Below are positions 44,025 to 54,591 of a stretch of DNA of 64,000 nt, piece by piece (the first letter of the stretch is position 1; each line of letters opens with the position of its first letter). This stretch comes from CAVXGU01 sp963761615 (GTDB taxonomy: Bacteria > Acidobacteriota > Vicinamibacteria > Vicinamibacterales > CAVVIG01). The stretch covers positions 297,465-361,464 of the forward strand of contig CAVXGU010000001.1 in NCBI GenBank assembly GCA_963761615.1. The letters run 5' to 3'. The translations under genes were made by a program, and so were the position numbers. The notes below the pieces were generated by a model, which was not told where the DNA came from, did no database searches, and saw only the letters and a list, made by a program, of their open reading frames with translations.

Positions 44025-45179
44025 TCCAGTTCGCTCCCGGCCGGCGCCTCGGCGCCAGGCTCGCCCGACCACCCGAGCAGGCCCGACCCGGCCGGCCGGC
44101 CGCCGCGCCTCAAAAGACCGACGATCCCGCGCGGCAGGAAGATCGTCACCAGCACGAAGAGCGAGCCGAGCGCGTAGAGCCAGACTTCCGGCAGCGCGCC
44201 GGTGAAGTAGGTCTTCGCGTAGTTGACCAGCACGGCGCCAGCGGCGGCGCCGAACAGCGTGGCGCGCCCGCCGACGGCGACCCAGATCACGACCTCGATC
44301 GAGTTGATCGGACTGAACTCGCTGGGGTTGATGATGCCGATCTGCGGGACGTACAGCGCGCCCGCAATCCCGGCCAGGACGGCCGAGAACACCCAGATCC
44401 AGAGCTTGTAGGACTCGACGCGGTAGCCCAGAAAGCGGACGCGGCTCTCGGCGTCGCGCACCGCGAGGACGACCCGGCCGGCGCGCGAGGAGACGACGGC
44501 GCGGCAGGCCAGGTAGCTGAGCGCGAGCGCCGCGGCGGTGACGACGAGCAGCACGACGCGGGTGGCGTCGCGGTGCAGGTCGAACCCGACGATGTCCTTG
44601 AAGTCGGTGAACCCGTTGTTGCCGCCGAAGCCCATGTCGTTGCGGAAGAAGGCGAGCATGAGCGCGTAGGTGAGGGCCTGCGTGATGATCGAGAGGTACA
44701 CGCCCGTGACGCGCGAGCGGAAGGCGAGCCACCCGAACACCAGCGCCAGCGCGGCCGGGACCAGCACGACCATCAGCAGCGCGAAGCCGAAGTGGTTGAA
44801 CCCGTACCAGAACCACGGCAGCTTCTGCCAGTTCAGGAAGACCATGAAGTCGGGCAGGAGCGGGTTGCCGTACACCCCGCGCGACCCGATCTCCCGCATC
44901 AGGTACATGCCCATCGCGTAGCCGCCGAGCGCGAAGAAGGCCGCGTGGCCGAGGCTCAGGATCCCGCAGTAGCCCCACACCAGGTCGAGGGCGAGCGCGA
45001 GGATCGCGTAGCACAGGTACTTGCCGATGAGGCCGACCGTGTAGGTCGACATGTGGAACGCGGACGAGGCGGGCACGACCAGATTGAGAATCGGCGCCAG
45101 GACGGCGAGCGCCGCCAGCGCGGCGAGGAGCAGGCTCCCGCCGCGATCCCGCGTCCAGCGCGTTCGCGACGGCGCTCAC
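44021..45179 (-). pseudogene. urtC: Urea/amide ABC importer membrane subunit UrtC, frameshifted near start
   Basis: The main frame, about 350 residues, holds LivM-type helices: TVGLIGKYLCYAILALALDLVWGYCGILSLGHAAFFALGGYAMG, FGWLAFRSRVTGVYLSIITQALTYALM, NDMGFGGNNGFTDFKDI and INPSEFSPINSIEVVIWVAVGGRATLFGAAAGAVLVN. These match UrtC. The expected start is GTG 45179, overlapping the UrtB stop; its frame reads VSAVANALDAGSRR, and the hydrophobic continuation GSLLLAALAALAVLAPILNL is one base out of frame near 45140. One indel restores the gene. It forms the pore with UrtB. Confidence 0.8.
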
Positions 45180-46865
45180 TGGCTCTCCGCCGCGCGTCCG
45201 GTCTGCGGGAAGAGCCCGCGCGGCCAGCGCTGAATGAACAGGATCAGGGCGACCAGCACCACGATCTTCGCCAGCACCGCGCCCGCGTACGGCTCGAGCA
45301 GCTGGTTGACGACGCCCATCGACAGGCCGCCGACGAGCGTGCCCCACAGGTTGCCGACGCCGCCGAAGACGACGACCATGAACGAATCCACGATGTAGGA
45401 CTGGCCGAGGTTCGGGCCGACGTTGGTGAACTGGCTCAGCGCGACGCCTGCGAGTCCGGCGATCCCCGAGCCGAGGCCGAACGTCATCGCGTCGACCCAG
45501 GCGGTGCGGATCCCCATCGCCTTCGCCATCGAGCGGTTCTGGGACACGGCGCGGATGTCGAGGCCGAGGCGCGTGCGCTTGAGCACGCACCACGAGGATC
45601 GCGAACACCACCGCGGTGAAGATGACGATCGTCAGGCGGTTGTAGGTGATCGCCAGCGCGGGGTTGAGCTGCCACGTGCCGCTCATCCACGCCGGGTTCT
45701 CGACGGCCCGGTTGTTGGCCGTGAAGATCGACCGCACGAGCTGCTGGAGAATCAGGCTCACGCCGAACGTCGCGAGCAGCGTTTCGAGCGGGCGCCCGTA
45801 GAGGAACCGGATGATCGTGCGCTCGAGCAGGATGCCGGCGCCGCCCGCCACGATGAAGGCGACCGGCAGGGCCACGATGACCGAGATCCCGATGTGATGC
45901 GGCATGAGCTGCTGCACGACGTACGTCGCGTAGGCGCCCAGCATCATGAACTCGCCGTGGGCCATGTTGATGACGCCCATCACGCCGAAGGTGATGGCCA
46001 GGCCGATGGCGATGAGGACGAGCACCGAGCCGACGCTCAGGCCGAAGAAGAGGGTCTGCAGGCCCGAGTAGAACGCCTGCTCGCGGTCGATGCGCTTGAG
46101 GGCCGCCGTGGCGGCCTGGCGCACGGCCGCATCCGGCTCGGCGAAGCTGCCGTCGTCGTTCTTCTGGAGCAGGGCCGCCAGGCGGTTGTGCACCTGCGGC
46201 CGGAGCCGGCCGGCGAGCGTGGCGATCGCGTCGAGCCGGGCCTGGCGGTCGCCGCTGTCGAGCGCGGCCAGCGCCAGGCCGACCTCGATCTCCTCCTTCA
46301 CGTCCGCGTTGGTCTCGACGCCGTCGCGCTGTTTGAGCAGGACGATGTTCCCTTCGTCGAGCGACCGCAGGATCTCGTCCACCGCCGACAGCCGCGCGGA
46401 CGGGTCGGGGCTGTTCAACCCGAACCGGGCGACGGCGATGCGGATCGCCTTGCGCAGGGCGTTGTTGGTCCCGATGCGGGTGAGGTCGTCGCGCGACGCG
46501 GACCCGGCGTCGGCGAGCGACACCGGATCGACCAGCGCGAGCACGGTCAGGCTGTCGTCGTTGGACTTGACGATGAAGACGCGCTGGTCGGCGTTGCGGT
46601 AGAAGAGCCGGTCGTCGAGCAGCGCCGCGAGCACCGTCTGGGCGCTGTGATGGCCGCTCGCGGCGAGCTGATCGACAATCTGCTGCTTCTCGGAATAGGT
46701 GGCGTCGCGCAGCTGTCCCAGCGCGGCGAGGAAGCCGGCGTCGCCGGCCGGTGCGGCCGTCTGCGCGACGAGTGAAGGTACGAACACGACGGCGGCGAGC
46801 AGCAGCCCGATGAGCCACTGCCCGCCGGCCGGTCTGCGCCTTACTTGTAGTTCTGACCCGAACAC
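45176..46865 (-). pseudogene. urtB: Urea/amide ABC importer membrane subunit UrtB (long form), frameshifted
   Basis: The first frame has a signal-like helix (LLLAAVVFVPSLVAQ), a soluble helical extension of about 200 residues (QTVLAALLDDRLFYRNADQRVFIV, EILRSLDEGNIVLLKQR, AVRQAATAALKRID) and LivH-type helices (GLSVGSVLVLIAIGLAITFGVMGVINMAHGEFMMLGAYATYVVQ). Near 45588 the frame breaks after VVFAILVV; the other frame continues LKRTRLGLDIRAVSQN and ends GLFPQTGRAAESQ. The extra soluble domain is typical of UrtB. A GTGC-type repeat at the break suggests a small insertion. The start codon is uncertain: GTG 46865 overlaps UrtA, and no ATG is in frame. Confidence 0.78.
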
Positions 46866-48129
46866 ACCTTGGTCTTCGTGTTGTAGTTGCCGCACTTCAG
46901 GGTCACCCAGTCGGCCTCGATGTCCTTGCTGCCGGGCAGGTAGTTCGACCAGGCGTCGCCGGGCACGTTCGCCCTTGGTCTGCCACACCACGTCGAACTG
47001 GCCGTCGGCCTGCACCTCGCCGATGTACACCGGCTTGGTGATGTGGTGGTTCGGCAGGACCTTCGCCGTGCCGCCGGTCAGGTTCGGCACCTCGAGCCCC
47101 GGGAGCGCCGCGATCACCTTGTCGACGTTGGTCGTGCCGGCCTTCTCGACGGCCTTCACCCACAGGTTGAAGCCGATGTAGTGCGCTTCCATCGGGTCGT
47201 TGGTCACGCGCTTCGCGTTCTTCGATGTAGGCGTGCCACTGGGCGATGAACGCCTTGTTCGCCGGCGTGTTGACGCTCTCGAAGTAGTTCCACGCCGCGA
47301 GATGGCCGACGAGCGGCTTGGTGTCGACGCCGGAGAGCTCCTCCTCGCCGACCGAGAAGGCGATGACCGGGATGTCCTCGGCCGAGATCTTCTGGTTCGC
47401 CAGCTCCTTGTAGAACGGCACGTTCGCGTCACCGTTGATCGTCGAGACGACGGCCGTCTTCTTGCCGGCGGAGCCGAACTTCTTGATCTCGGCGACGCGC
47501 GCCTGCCAGTCGGAGTAGCCGAACGGCGTGTAGTTGATCGAGATGTCCGAGGACTGCACGCCCTTCGAGTGCAGGTACGCCTCGAGGATCTTGTTCGTCG
47601 TGCGCGGGTACACGTAGTCCGTGCCTTCCAGCACCCACCGCTTCACGCCGACCTCGTTCATCAGGTAGTCGATCGCCGGAATGGCCTGCTGGTTGGGCGC
47701 CGCGCCAGTGTAGATCACGTTGCGCGACGACTCCTCGCCCTCGTACTGGACCGGGTAGAACAGCAGGCCGTCGTCCTTCTCGAAGACCGGGAGGACGGAC
47801 TTGCGCGACACCGACGTCCAGCAGCCGAAGACGACGGCGACCTTGTCCTTCTCGAGGAGCTCGTGGGCCTTCTCGGCGAAGAGCGGCCAGTCCGACGCCG
47901 GATCGACGACGACCGGCTCGAGCTTCTTGCCCAGCAGCCCGCCCTTCTTGTTCTGCTGGTCGATCAACATCAGGATCGTGTCCTTCAGCGTGGTCTCGCT
48001 GATCGCCATCGTGCCCGAGAGCGAGTGCAGGATGCCGACCTTGATCGTGTCCTGCGCGTAGGCGCCGCGCGGCAGCGCGAGGCCGGCGGCCACCAGGGCC
48101 GCGACCGTGAATGTGTGAAACCGTTTCAT
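46841..48129 (-). pseudogene. urtA: Urea/amide ABC importer substrate-binding protein UrtA, two frameshifts
   Basis: It starts with an AAGGAG ribosome-binding site and a signal peptide (FTVAALVAAGLALPRGAYA). Hallmarks of UrtA/FmdD follow: IKVGILHSLSGTMAISETTLKD, VVFGCWTSVSRKSVLPVFEKDDGLLFYPVQYEGEE, VIYTGAAPNQQAIPAIDYLM, and a frame shift near 47225 inside HAYIEE. A second frame carries VTNDPMEAHYIGFNLWVKAVEKAGTT and LPNHHITKPVYIGEVQADGQF; a second shift near 46968 brings the last frame (VPGDAWSNYLPGSKDIEADW) to the stop at 46841. Full length is retained. It binds urea or a short-chain amide in the periplasm. Confidence 0.82.
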
Positions 48130-48150
48130 GAGCCACTCCTTCTTTTCACT

Positions 48151-48313
48151 GGCGGCGGGGCCCCACCCCCGCCGCGAACTGACGCTGACGCCTCGGCTCG
48201 GATATCCCGTCCTCGCCTCGGCATGGCCGCAGGCGCCTTGCTTTCCTTACCGGCGGCGGGGCCCCACCTGACCGACGGCGGGGCCCCACCTGCCTCACCC
48301 GCCCCACCTGCCC
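48151..48313. repeat. GGCGGGGCCCCACC-type repeats between porin and urtA
   Basis: Three near-identical GGCGGGGCCCCACCTG units (about 48151, 48252 and 48272) and a shorter fourth (near 48300) lie between the porin stop and the urtA ribosome-binding site. Each contains GGGGCCCC. The copy next to urtA can form a hairpin (GGCGGGG/CCCCGCC on the minus strand). It may attenuate porin-to-urtA read-through. Confidence 0.55.
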
Positions 48314-48318
48314 GTGAA

Positions 48319-49392
48319 TCACATCTGCACCTGGAAGCCGACGCCGACCTGCTTGTCGTCCGCCTGGACCGCGCTGAAGTTCTTCTGGAGGTAGAAGATC
48401 ATGATCCGCGCGTTGAACTGGTTGATCACGTAGTTGAAGTTCAGCTCCGTCGTCTTCTGGTCGTAGTCCACGTCGAGCGGCGTGATGCCCTGGCTGAAGG
48501 TCGCCTTCGTGAACTTGCCGAGCACCTCGAAGCGGCCGGTCATGCCGGCGACCTGCGGGAAGAGGTAGCTGCCCAGCACGTAGCCGCCCTGGTCGAGGCC
48601 GTAGCGCGCGTTGTAGCCGCCCAGCTTGTCGTAGCGCGCGAGCTCCGCTTCGACCGACACGGCGCCGCCATTGACCTTCCGCTCGAGCAGGAAGTCGCCG
48701 TTGTACGCCTTGTTGCCGTCCTGCACCTGACCCGCCGCGCCGAGCGCCAGCAGGTTCTTGTCGCCGTAGTACGTGCCGTTCAGGTAGTAGCCCGCTTCCG
48801 GATCCCAGAAGTCCACCTGGACGCGCCCGGCCGTGATCACCTTGGGATCGCCCGTGGCCGAAGCGCCGTCGAACAGCCCGCCGGAGAGCTTCACCTTGCC
48901 GAACTGGCCCCAGTAGAGCGCGCCGTTGTCGCGGCCGGTGGCGAGGAACGGATAGCCGTCCTGCACCCCGTCGGTGTACACGGCCCAGTGGTGGGCGTAG
49001 TAGGGTCCGTACAGGTTGGCGCGGTCGCTCGGCGGCAGCATCCTCCCGACCCAGAAGTTGACCTTGTCGGAGAGCGTGAACTGCGCGGCCGCGTCGAGCA
49101 CGGTCACGTGGTTGCCGGCGCCGTCGTACTCGGTGTTGAACATGAACTTCGTGTTCTTCGCGGCCGTCCCGTTCACGTAGAGCCGGACGCTCGGAATGGT
49201 GAAGCTGTCCGTGGACGTGCCGCCCGTGGGCGCGTCGTGGACGAGCGCCGTCTGGAGGCCGGCGCCCACGGTGACCGAGGGTGTCTGCGCCGCCGCCGGC
49301 AGCGCCGCGAGCAGCAGCGCCGCCGCCAGGGCGGCGGGTGTCGTACGAAGAGCTCGTGGGTGGAGTGGTCGGGTGAAGGCTGTCTCGCGCAC
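48319..49392 (-). CDS. Outer-membrane porin upstream of urea importer
   Basis: A 357-residue protein. GTG 49392 begins a signal peptide (TTPAALAAALLLAALPAAAQ). The barrel has porin-like strands (VTVGAGLQTALVHDAP, IPSVRLYVNGTAAKNTKFMFNTEYDG, VNFWVGRMLPPSDRANLYGPYYAH, VKLSGGLFDGAS, RFEVLGKFTKATFSQGITPLD, KTTELNFNYVINQFNARIMIFYLQKNF), ending QVGVGFQVQM. It shares features with OprP/FmdC-like barrels beside amide transporters. It is the first gene of the urt transcript on this strand, so it probably lets urea or amides cross the outer membrane. Confidence 0.8.
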   Translation of the reverse strand: MRETAFTRPLHPRALRTTPAALAAALLLAALPAAAQTPSVTVGAGLQTALVHDAPTGGTSTDSFTIPSVRLYVNGTAAKNTKFMFNTEYDGAGNHVTVLDAAAQFTLSDKVNFWVGRMLPPSDRANLYGPYYAHHWAVYTDGVQDGYPFLATGRDNGALYWGQFGKVKLSGGLFDGASATGDPKVITAGRVQVDFWDPEAGYYLNGTYYGDKNLLALGAAGQVQDGNKAYNGDFLLERKVNGGAVSVEAELARYDKLGGYNARYGLDQGGYVLGSYLFPQVAGMTGRFEVLGKFTKATFSQGITPLDVDYDQKTTELNFNYVINQFNARIMIFYLQKNFSAVQADDKQVGVGFQVQM

Positions 49393-49822
49393 GTTGGGTC
49401 CTTCCGTCTGACCCACGCGACGCGCGTGAGCCGCCCGTGACCGGGCAGCCGTGAACATGCAAGCGTAACGCCGATGTGACACGCGGCAGCGATATCTATA
49501 AACCGCTGATTCTTAAAGCTTTGAGTGCATGCTGGCCCTTCCCGTCAGCCTACAGAGTTGTTTGACACATTTTTAAAGGCGACATGAATGTCTTGATCTC
49601 GGAGGCTGGGCAGCCGCGCAGGGAGGGCAGGACCACCCCGCTCGCCCCGCACGCGCGGAGTCGCGGGAGCTGGCTCCGCCGCTTTCGTCGTGAACCCGCA
49701 AGGAGGCGACATTCTTGTTGGAACCAGCTCGCGGTGGAATCGCCGCGGGCGCAGCGAGTTGGACGAGTTGGAAAAGAACGAGTTGGACGAGTTAGAAAAG
49801 AAAAGGAAGGAGGGACGTTTCG
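49393..49822. other. 430-bp divergent intergenic region with a 24-bp tandem repeat
   Basis: No gene is seen between the porin and the methyltransferase. At 49756-49803 a 24-bp unit (GAGTTGGACGAGTTGGAAAA, then GAAC) is repeated twice with few differences; one frame would read ELDELEKN twice. It ends just before the GGAGGG ribosome-binding site of the methyltransferase. The A/T-rich stretch near 49490-49580 (TTCTTAAAGC, ATTTTTAAAGG) probably holds promoters for both sides, but I see no clear consensus boxes. Confidence 0.55.
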
Positions 49823-50851
49823 ATGACAGATGGCGAACCGCACACGCCCGACCCGGCCCAGCATCTCATGCAGATTGGCGGGGGCTACATCTTCTCCAGC
49901 GCGCTGCACGCGGTGGCGGCGGCTGGTGTCGCCGACGAGCTCGCCTCCGGGCCCCGGACGTGCGCCGAACTGGCTGCGGCGACCCGGACGAACGAAGACG
50001 CGCTGTATCGGCTGCTGCGCCTGCTGGCGAGCGCCGGCATCTTCACGGAAATCGAACCCCGGACCTTCGGACTCACGCCGCCGGCGGAGCTGCTGCAGAA
50101 GGCCCACCCGCGCTCGATGCACGACATGCTCGTCTTCATGGCGGATCCGCTCCACTTCCGGGTCTTCGCGGATCTGGGCGAGTCGCTGCGGACCGGCCGG
50201 CCCGCCGCCGAGAAGACGTTCGGGATGCCGCCCTTCGAGTACTTCCGGAGCCACCCCGAGTACTCGGAGGTCTTCAACCGAGCGATGACCAACAACAGCG
50301 CCCGGAGCGTGCCGGCGGCCCTCGAGGTCTGCGACTTCACCGGGGCCCGCGTCGTCGTGGACATCGCTGGCGGCCACGGGGCGCTTCTGACGGCGATTCT
50401 ACGCGCGCATCCGTCGTTGCGAGGCGTCCTGATGGACCTGGACCACGTGATCGCGGGCGCCAAGCCTCACATCGCCGCCGCCGGCCTGAGCGACCGGCTC
50501 GAGACGGTCGCCGGCGACTTCTTCGCCGCGGTCCCGCCGGGAGGAGACGTGTACCTCCTCAAGCACATCATCCACGACTGGGACGACGAGCGGGCCGCCA
50601 GGATCCTGCGGAACGTCCGCTCGGCCATCGGCGGCAGCGCGGGCCGTCTGCTCGTGCTGGAGGGCGTCGTCGCGGCGGGCAACGGAGCCGACGCCGTCAA
50701 GGTCCTGGACATCGAGATGCTCGCGTTGCCGGGTGGGCGCGAGCGGTCGGTCGACGAGTTCGTGGCACTGCTCGCGGCCGGCGGGTTCGACCTGACGTCC
50801 ATCACGCCGACGCGGTCGCCCCTGTGCGTGATCGAGGCGCGACCCGCGTAA
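49823..50851 (+). CDS. SAM-dependent O-methyltransferase (plant-type/acetylserotonin family)
   Basis: A 342-residue protein. An N-terminal winged-helix dimerisation domain (LMQIGGGYIFSSALHAVAAAGVADEL, RTNEDALYRLLRLLASAGIFTEI) is followed by the SAM domain: VVVDIAGGHGALLTAILRAHP (glycine-rich loop), GVLMDLDHV, LLKHIIHDWDDERAARILRN (catalytic-His region IIHDWDD), and LVLEGVV. Such enzymes O-methylate phenols or small natural products. A GGAGGG ribosome-binding site precedes the ATG. A Rho-independent terminator follows at 50917, so it is expressed independently of the next gene. Confidence 0.9.
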   Translation: MTDGEPHTPDPAQHLMQIGGGYIFSSALHAVAAAGVADELASGPRTCAELAAATRTNEDALYRLLRLLASAGIFTEIEPRTFGLTPPAELLQKAHPRSMHDMLVFMADPLHFRVFADLGESLRTGRPAAEKTFGMPPFEYFRSHPEYSEVFNRAMTNNSARSVPAALEVCDFTGARVVVDIAGGHGALLTAILRAHPSLRGVLMDLDHVIAGAKPHIAAAGLSDRLETVAGDFFAAVPPGGDVYLLKHIIHDWDDERAARILRNVRSAIGGSAGRLLVLEGVVAAGNGADAVKVLDIEMLALPGGRERSVDEFVALLAAGGFDLTSITPTRSPLCVIEARPA

Positions 50852-50916
50852 GGCCGCACGCCGGCCGGGACGTATCTTCGACGTCCCCAGCTCGTCCTTC
50901 CGGCCTCTCGAGCCCG

Positions 50917-50947
50917 GACGCCCGCACCGGCGCGGGCGTCTGGTTTT
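50917..50947 (+). terminator. Rho-independent terminator after methyltransferase
   Basis: GACGCCCGC, loop ACCGGC, GCGGGCGTC forms a perfect nine-pair stem followed by TGGTTTT. It lies 65 bp after the methyltransferase stop and is the clearest intrinsic terminator in the window. Confidence 0.75.
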
Positions 50948-50980
50948 CTGCGGATGTTACTATCGTGTGACATCCGCAGA
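50947..50980. promoter_or_regulatory. Long inverted repeat upstream of radical SAM gene
   Basis: TCTGCGGATGTTAC, loop TATCGT, GTGACATCCGCAGA: a 14-pair palindrome with one G-T pair, ending 23 bp before the ATG at 51004. No T-tract follows on the plus strand, so it looks like an operator or an RNA hairpin in the leader rather than a second terminator. Confidence 0.6.
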
Positions 50981-51003
50981 CACGAGACGCGGAGGGCGAC
51001 ACG

Positions 51004-52781
<1,778 letters not shown>

Positions 52782-52785
<4 letters not shown>

Positions 52786-53528
52786 TCCCCGGCGCGCAGG
52801 AAGGTCACGACGAGCACGTCGCGATAGGCGGGGTGCGCCGGGTCCAGCGCCTCGACGGGCGTCACGCCGTGGCAGACGCGCGCGTCGTCGACCAGCGCGG
52901 CATCGAACGGGCTGGTCAGCGTGAAGCGGCCCAGCACGGCGCCGTCGAGCGCGTGGATCGTCGTCGTCCCGCTCGCGATGTTGCGCCGTTCGACGAGCAG
53001 CACGAGCACGTAGTCCACGCCGTCGCGATGGAGGCCCTCCGGCGTGGGCCGCCCGTCCTCGCCCGCGCGCGCCTCGATCCGGAACTGATGGACCTCGACC
53101 TTCCAGCGCGTGACCGCAGGGGCCAGTCCGCCGAACAGCCCGCGGCAGAACTGCAGAATCGTGGTCAGGCTCGGTCCGGAGCCGACCGACGGATCGACAG
53201 GCGAGAACCACCGCGCGACGCCGCCGTGGACCGGGTTGTAGTCGAGCGACTGATAGTGCGGCTGGTGGGCCTCACGGGCGATGGCGCCGTCGTTGCCGAC
53301 GGAGAAGACCGCGTGGCGCCGGCGGCGATAGCGGCCGCCGTCGGCCATGTAGGTGTCGGTGTCGAGATCGTCCCAGCTCGCGGCGAACCCGTCCCAGTCG
53401 GTGAGCGGCCCGGTGCGCTCGAGCGCCGCGCGCATCGCGGCGCCGTGCACGAAGACGAACCCCTCGCGCGCGAGGTGCTCGTCCGCGCTTCCGCTCGGCG
53501 GCTGGGACTCGACCATCGCTTCGACCAT
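52782..53528 (-). CDS. 2OG-Fe(II) dioxygenase (amino-acid-hydroxylase-like)
   Basis: A 248-residue protein of the 2OG-Fe_Oxy_2 family: FVHGAAMRAALERTG, DTDTYMADGGRYRRRRHAVFSV, HQPHYQSLDYNPVHGG, then PEGLHRDGVDYVLVLLVERRNIASGTTTIH with the HxD iron site near residue 166, and RVCHGVTPVEAL carrying the second His. Characterised relatives hydroxylate free amino acids such as isoleucine. The 3' end is convergent with the radical SAM gene (4-bp overlap). The substrate cannot be assigned. Confidence 0.85.
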
Positions 53529-53556
53529 GTTCGAATCTTAGTATGATTGGCCGGCC

Positions 53557-53778
53557 ATGGCGCACGGTCCCGAACGCCTCTGGCGGGTGCGCAAGCAGCA
53601 TCGATCGATCGACGCGATCCTGCTGACGACCGAGGAGCCTCCCGCGGTCGAGGTGCGCTATTTCCGCGATGACAGGCTGTTGTACGCACGGCGCTGGCCG
53701 GAGCGCGAGCTGGCGGTCCAGGAGGCGGCCGATAGGCTGCGCGAGCTGCAGCGCGCCGGATGGACCACTCACTGGTGA
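53557..53778 (+). CDS. Small conserved-looking hypothetical protein
   Basis: A 73-residue soluble protein: WRVRKQHRSIDAILL, VEVRYFRDDRLLYARRWPERELAVQEAADRLRELQRAGWTTHW. Short charged helices and a C-terminal Trp-rich tail suggest a small folded protein, but I recognise no family. The stop TGA overlaps the next gene's GTG (GTGA), so the two are probably translated together. It is divergent from the 2OG dioxygenase. Confidence 0.6.
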   Translation: MAHGPERLWRVRKQHRSIDAILLTTEEPPAVEVRYFRDDRLLYARRWPERELAVQEAADRLRELQRAGWTTHW

Positions 53779-54582
53779 AGGACCGAGACCTTCCAGCGTC
53801 GCGGGAGGCCCCGTCCGGCCGCCGGGGCGATGACCGGTTCGACGCGTGGGTCGCCGACCTCGAGGCCCGGCAGCTGTCGGATTCTGACCTTCCAGGAGGT
53901 CGCGCGCGCGCTCCGGGCGCTGTCGTCGGCCTACGTCGAGCGCCGCGGAGCCATCGCCCGGGGCAAAGCGCTCGACGGCGCCGGCAAGCGTGCGGCGTTC
54001 GCGCTCTTCTACGGCCCGCTCCACTTCCTGCTCGTCGCCGGCATCGTCGCGCGCCTGCCGGGCGCCACCGACCGCCAGAAGACGATCGTCGATCTCGGAT
54101 GCGGGACCGGCCCCGCCGGCGCGGCATGGGCGACGGCCTGCCGCCGGCGGCCGCGCCTGGTCGGGATCGACCACCATCCCTGGGCGCTCGAGGAAGCAGC
54201 CCGCACCTATCGCGCGTTCGGCCTGGAGGCGCGCACCGAACGCGCAAGTCTGGGCGTCTGGCGGCTGCCGAAGCCGCCGGCGTCGTTCGTCGCGGCGTTC
54301 GCCGTGAACGAGCTGGCCGACGAACGGCGCGACGCGCTGCTCGCCCAGCTGCGCGAGCGGGCGGAGCGGGGCGACCGCGTGCTCGTCGTCGAGCCGCTGG
54401 CCCGGTTCGTCGCGCCCTGGTGGAACGCCTGGCGCGACGCGTTCGCCCCGCTCGGCGCGCGCGCCGACGAGTGGCGCTTTTCCGTCGAGCTCCCGCCCGT
54501 CGTGGCCAAACTCGACCGTGCCGCCGGCCTCGACCATCGGGAGCTCACCGGACGCTCGATCTTCGCCGACGTCCGGGGCTAG
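53775..54582 (+). pseudogene. Class I SAM-dependent methyltransferase, frameshifted near start
   Basis: GTG 53775 begins KDRDLPASREAPSG and reaches DRFDAWVADLEARQLS, after which a frameshift near 53885 is needed. The other frame gives LTFQEVARALRALSSAYVERRGAIARG, FALFYGPLHFLLVAGIVARLPG, IVDLGCGTGPAGAAWATA (SAM loop), VGIDHHPWALEEAARTYR, FAVNELADERRDALLAQLRE, DRVLVVEPLARF and ELPPVVAKLDRAAGL. The fold is a Rossmann methyltransferase, with an N-terminal helical part reminiscent of Rsm22-like rRNA methyltransferases; the substrate is uncertain. One indel restores a protein of about 268 residues. Confidence 0.68.
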
Positions 54583-54591
54583 GTAGGATTG

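Noticed and set aside
43254..47432. One 1392-residue minus-strand reading frame across UrtA, UrtB, UrtC and UrtD
   Set aside because: It is an accidental fusion of frames created by frameshifts; gene junctions and start codons for four separate proteins are visible inside it.
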